This document shows positions 54,252 through 54,333 of a stretch of 54,333 bases of DNA, in pieces; within the stretch, counting starts at the first letter, position 1, and the number at the start of each line of letters is the position of its first letter. Made by a program: the position numbers and the translations under genes. A model generated the notes under the pieces. The model saw only the letters and a list, made by a program, of their open reading frames with translations, was not told the origin of the DNA and did no database searches. This stretch comes from Pleurocapsa sp. CCALA 161 (GTDB lineage: Bacteria; Cyanobacteriota; Cyanobacteriia; Cyanobacteriales; Xenococcaceae): assembly GCF_003003995.1 (NCBI RefSeq), contig NZ_PVWF01000021.1, positions 1-54,333 on the forward strand. Reading direction: 5' to 3'.

Positions 54252-54333
54252 ATCAAGTTCGGATAATCAATTGAAATAAAATAGATGATTAGCAATCAAT
54301 TCTTTTCCCTTTTTCCCTGACCTCATTTGAACA

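Overview
The window is chromosomal DNA from a cyanobacterium, probably a unicellular or pleurocapsalean lineage. The evidence is the very frequent GCGATCGC (HIP1) octamer, short heptamer tandem repeats in spacers, and cyanobacterial marker genes: a Rubisco accumulation factor (raf1), the OmpR-type regulator rpaB, the principal sigma factor, a CCB2/CCB4-type cytochrome b6f assembly factor, DUF1816 and DUF1802 proteins and a PatA-type response regulator. All names come from reading motifs and overall resemblance; no database search was run.

Layout. 1-80 is the right end of an IS200/IS605-type element. 549-12513 holds mostly housekeeping genes: DedA, a LeuB-like dehydrogenase, GH57 glycosidase, pfkA, msrA, radA, rpaB, CCB-type factor, DUF6391 and DUF1816 proteins, and a LysR regulator divergent from a pirin gene (12621-13379). 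13471-23872 has a TPR protein, an odd membrane-bound receiver-BON protein, tilS, a polysaccharide deacetylase, raf1, sigA, a nuclease-A-inhibitor-like protein, an alpha/beta hydrolase, an RNase H with an antitoxin-like N-terminus and a coiled-coil protein. valS (24034-26766) is followed by an AT-rich accessory patch (26876-28993): a glycine-rich membrane protein, two unrecognised small proteins and an HNH nuclease. An HTH/GrpE-like protein follows at 29234.

30178-41605 is a complete Pix/Pil-type chemotaxis operon: PatA-type regulator, CheY, CheW, two chemoreceptors, a CheA hybrid with two receiver domains, and a second CheW. It resembles phototaxis operons, but both receptor GAF domains lack the bilin-binding cysteine, so the input is probably not light sensed by covalent bilin. 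DUF1802, an HtrA protease and a helicase-like protein without a P-loop follow.

45423-48938 (minus strand) holds LapA, Uma2 and a three-gene proton-channel operon: one ExbB/MotA-like protein with a long helical tail and two paralogous ExbD/MotB-like proteins. Only one of the two keeps the proton-carrying aspartate (D21 versus S21 at the same position). This is the best candidate for an undescribed machine. 49702-50674 is a fused remnant of a histidine kinase and a GGDEF response regulator.

50682-54124 is a compact accessory locus. A winged-helix regulator with a cysteine cluster diverges from an operon of a VOC protein, RidA, cupin, frameshifted GNAT and an atypical SDR protein. Two near-identical palindromic operators lie in the divergent promoter. 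Nested-palindrome mini-repeats have entered at least two coding regions (pirin and VOC) in frame.
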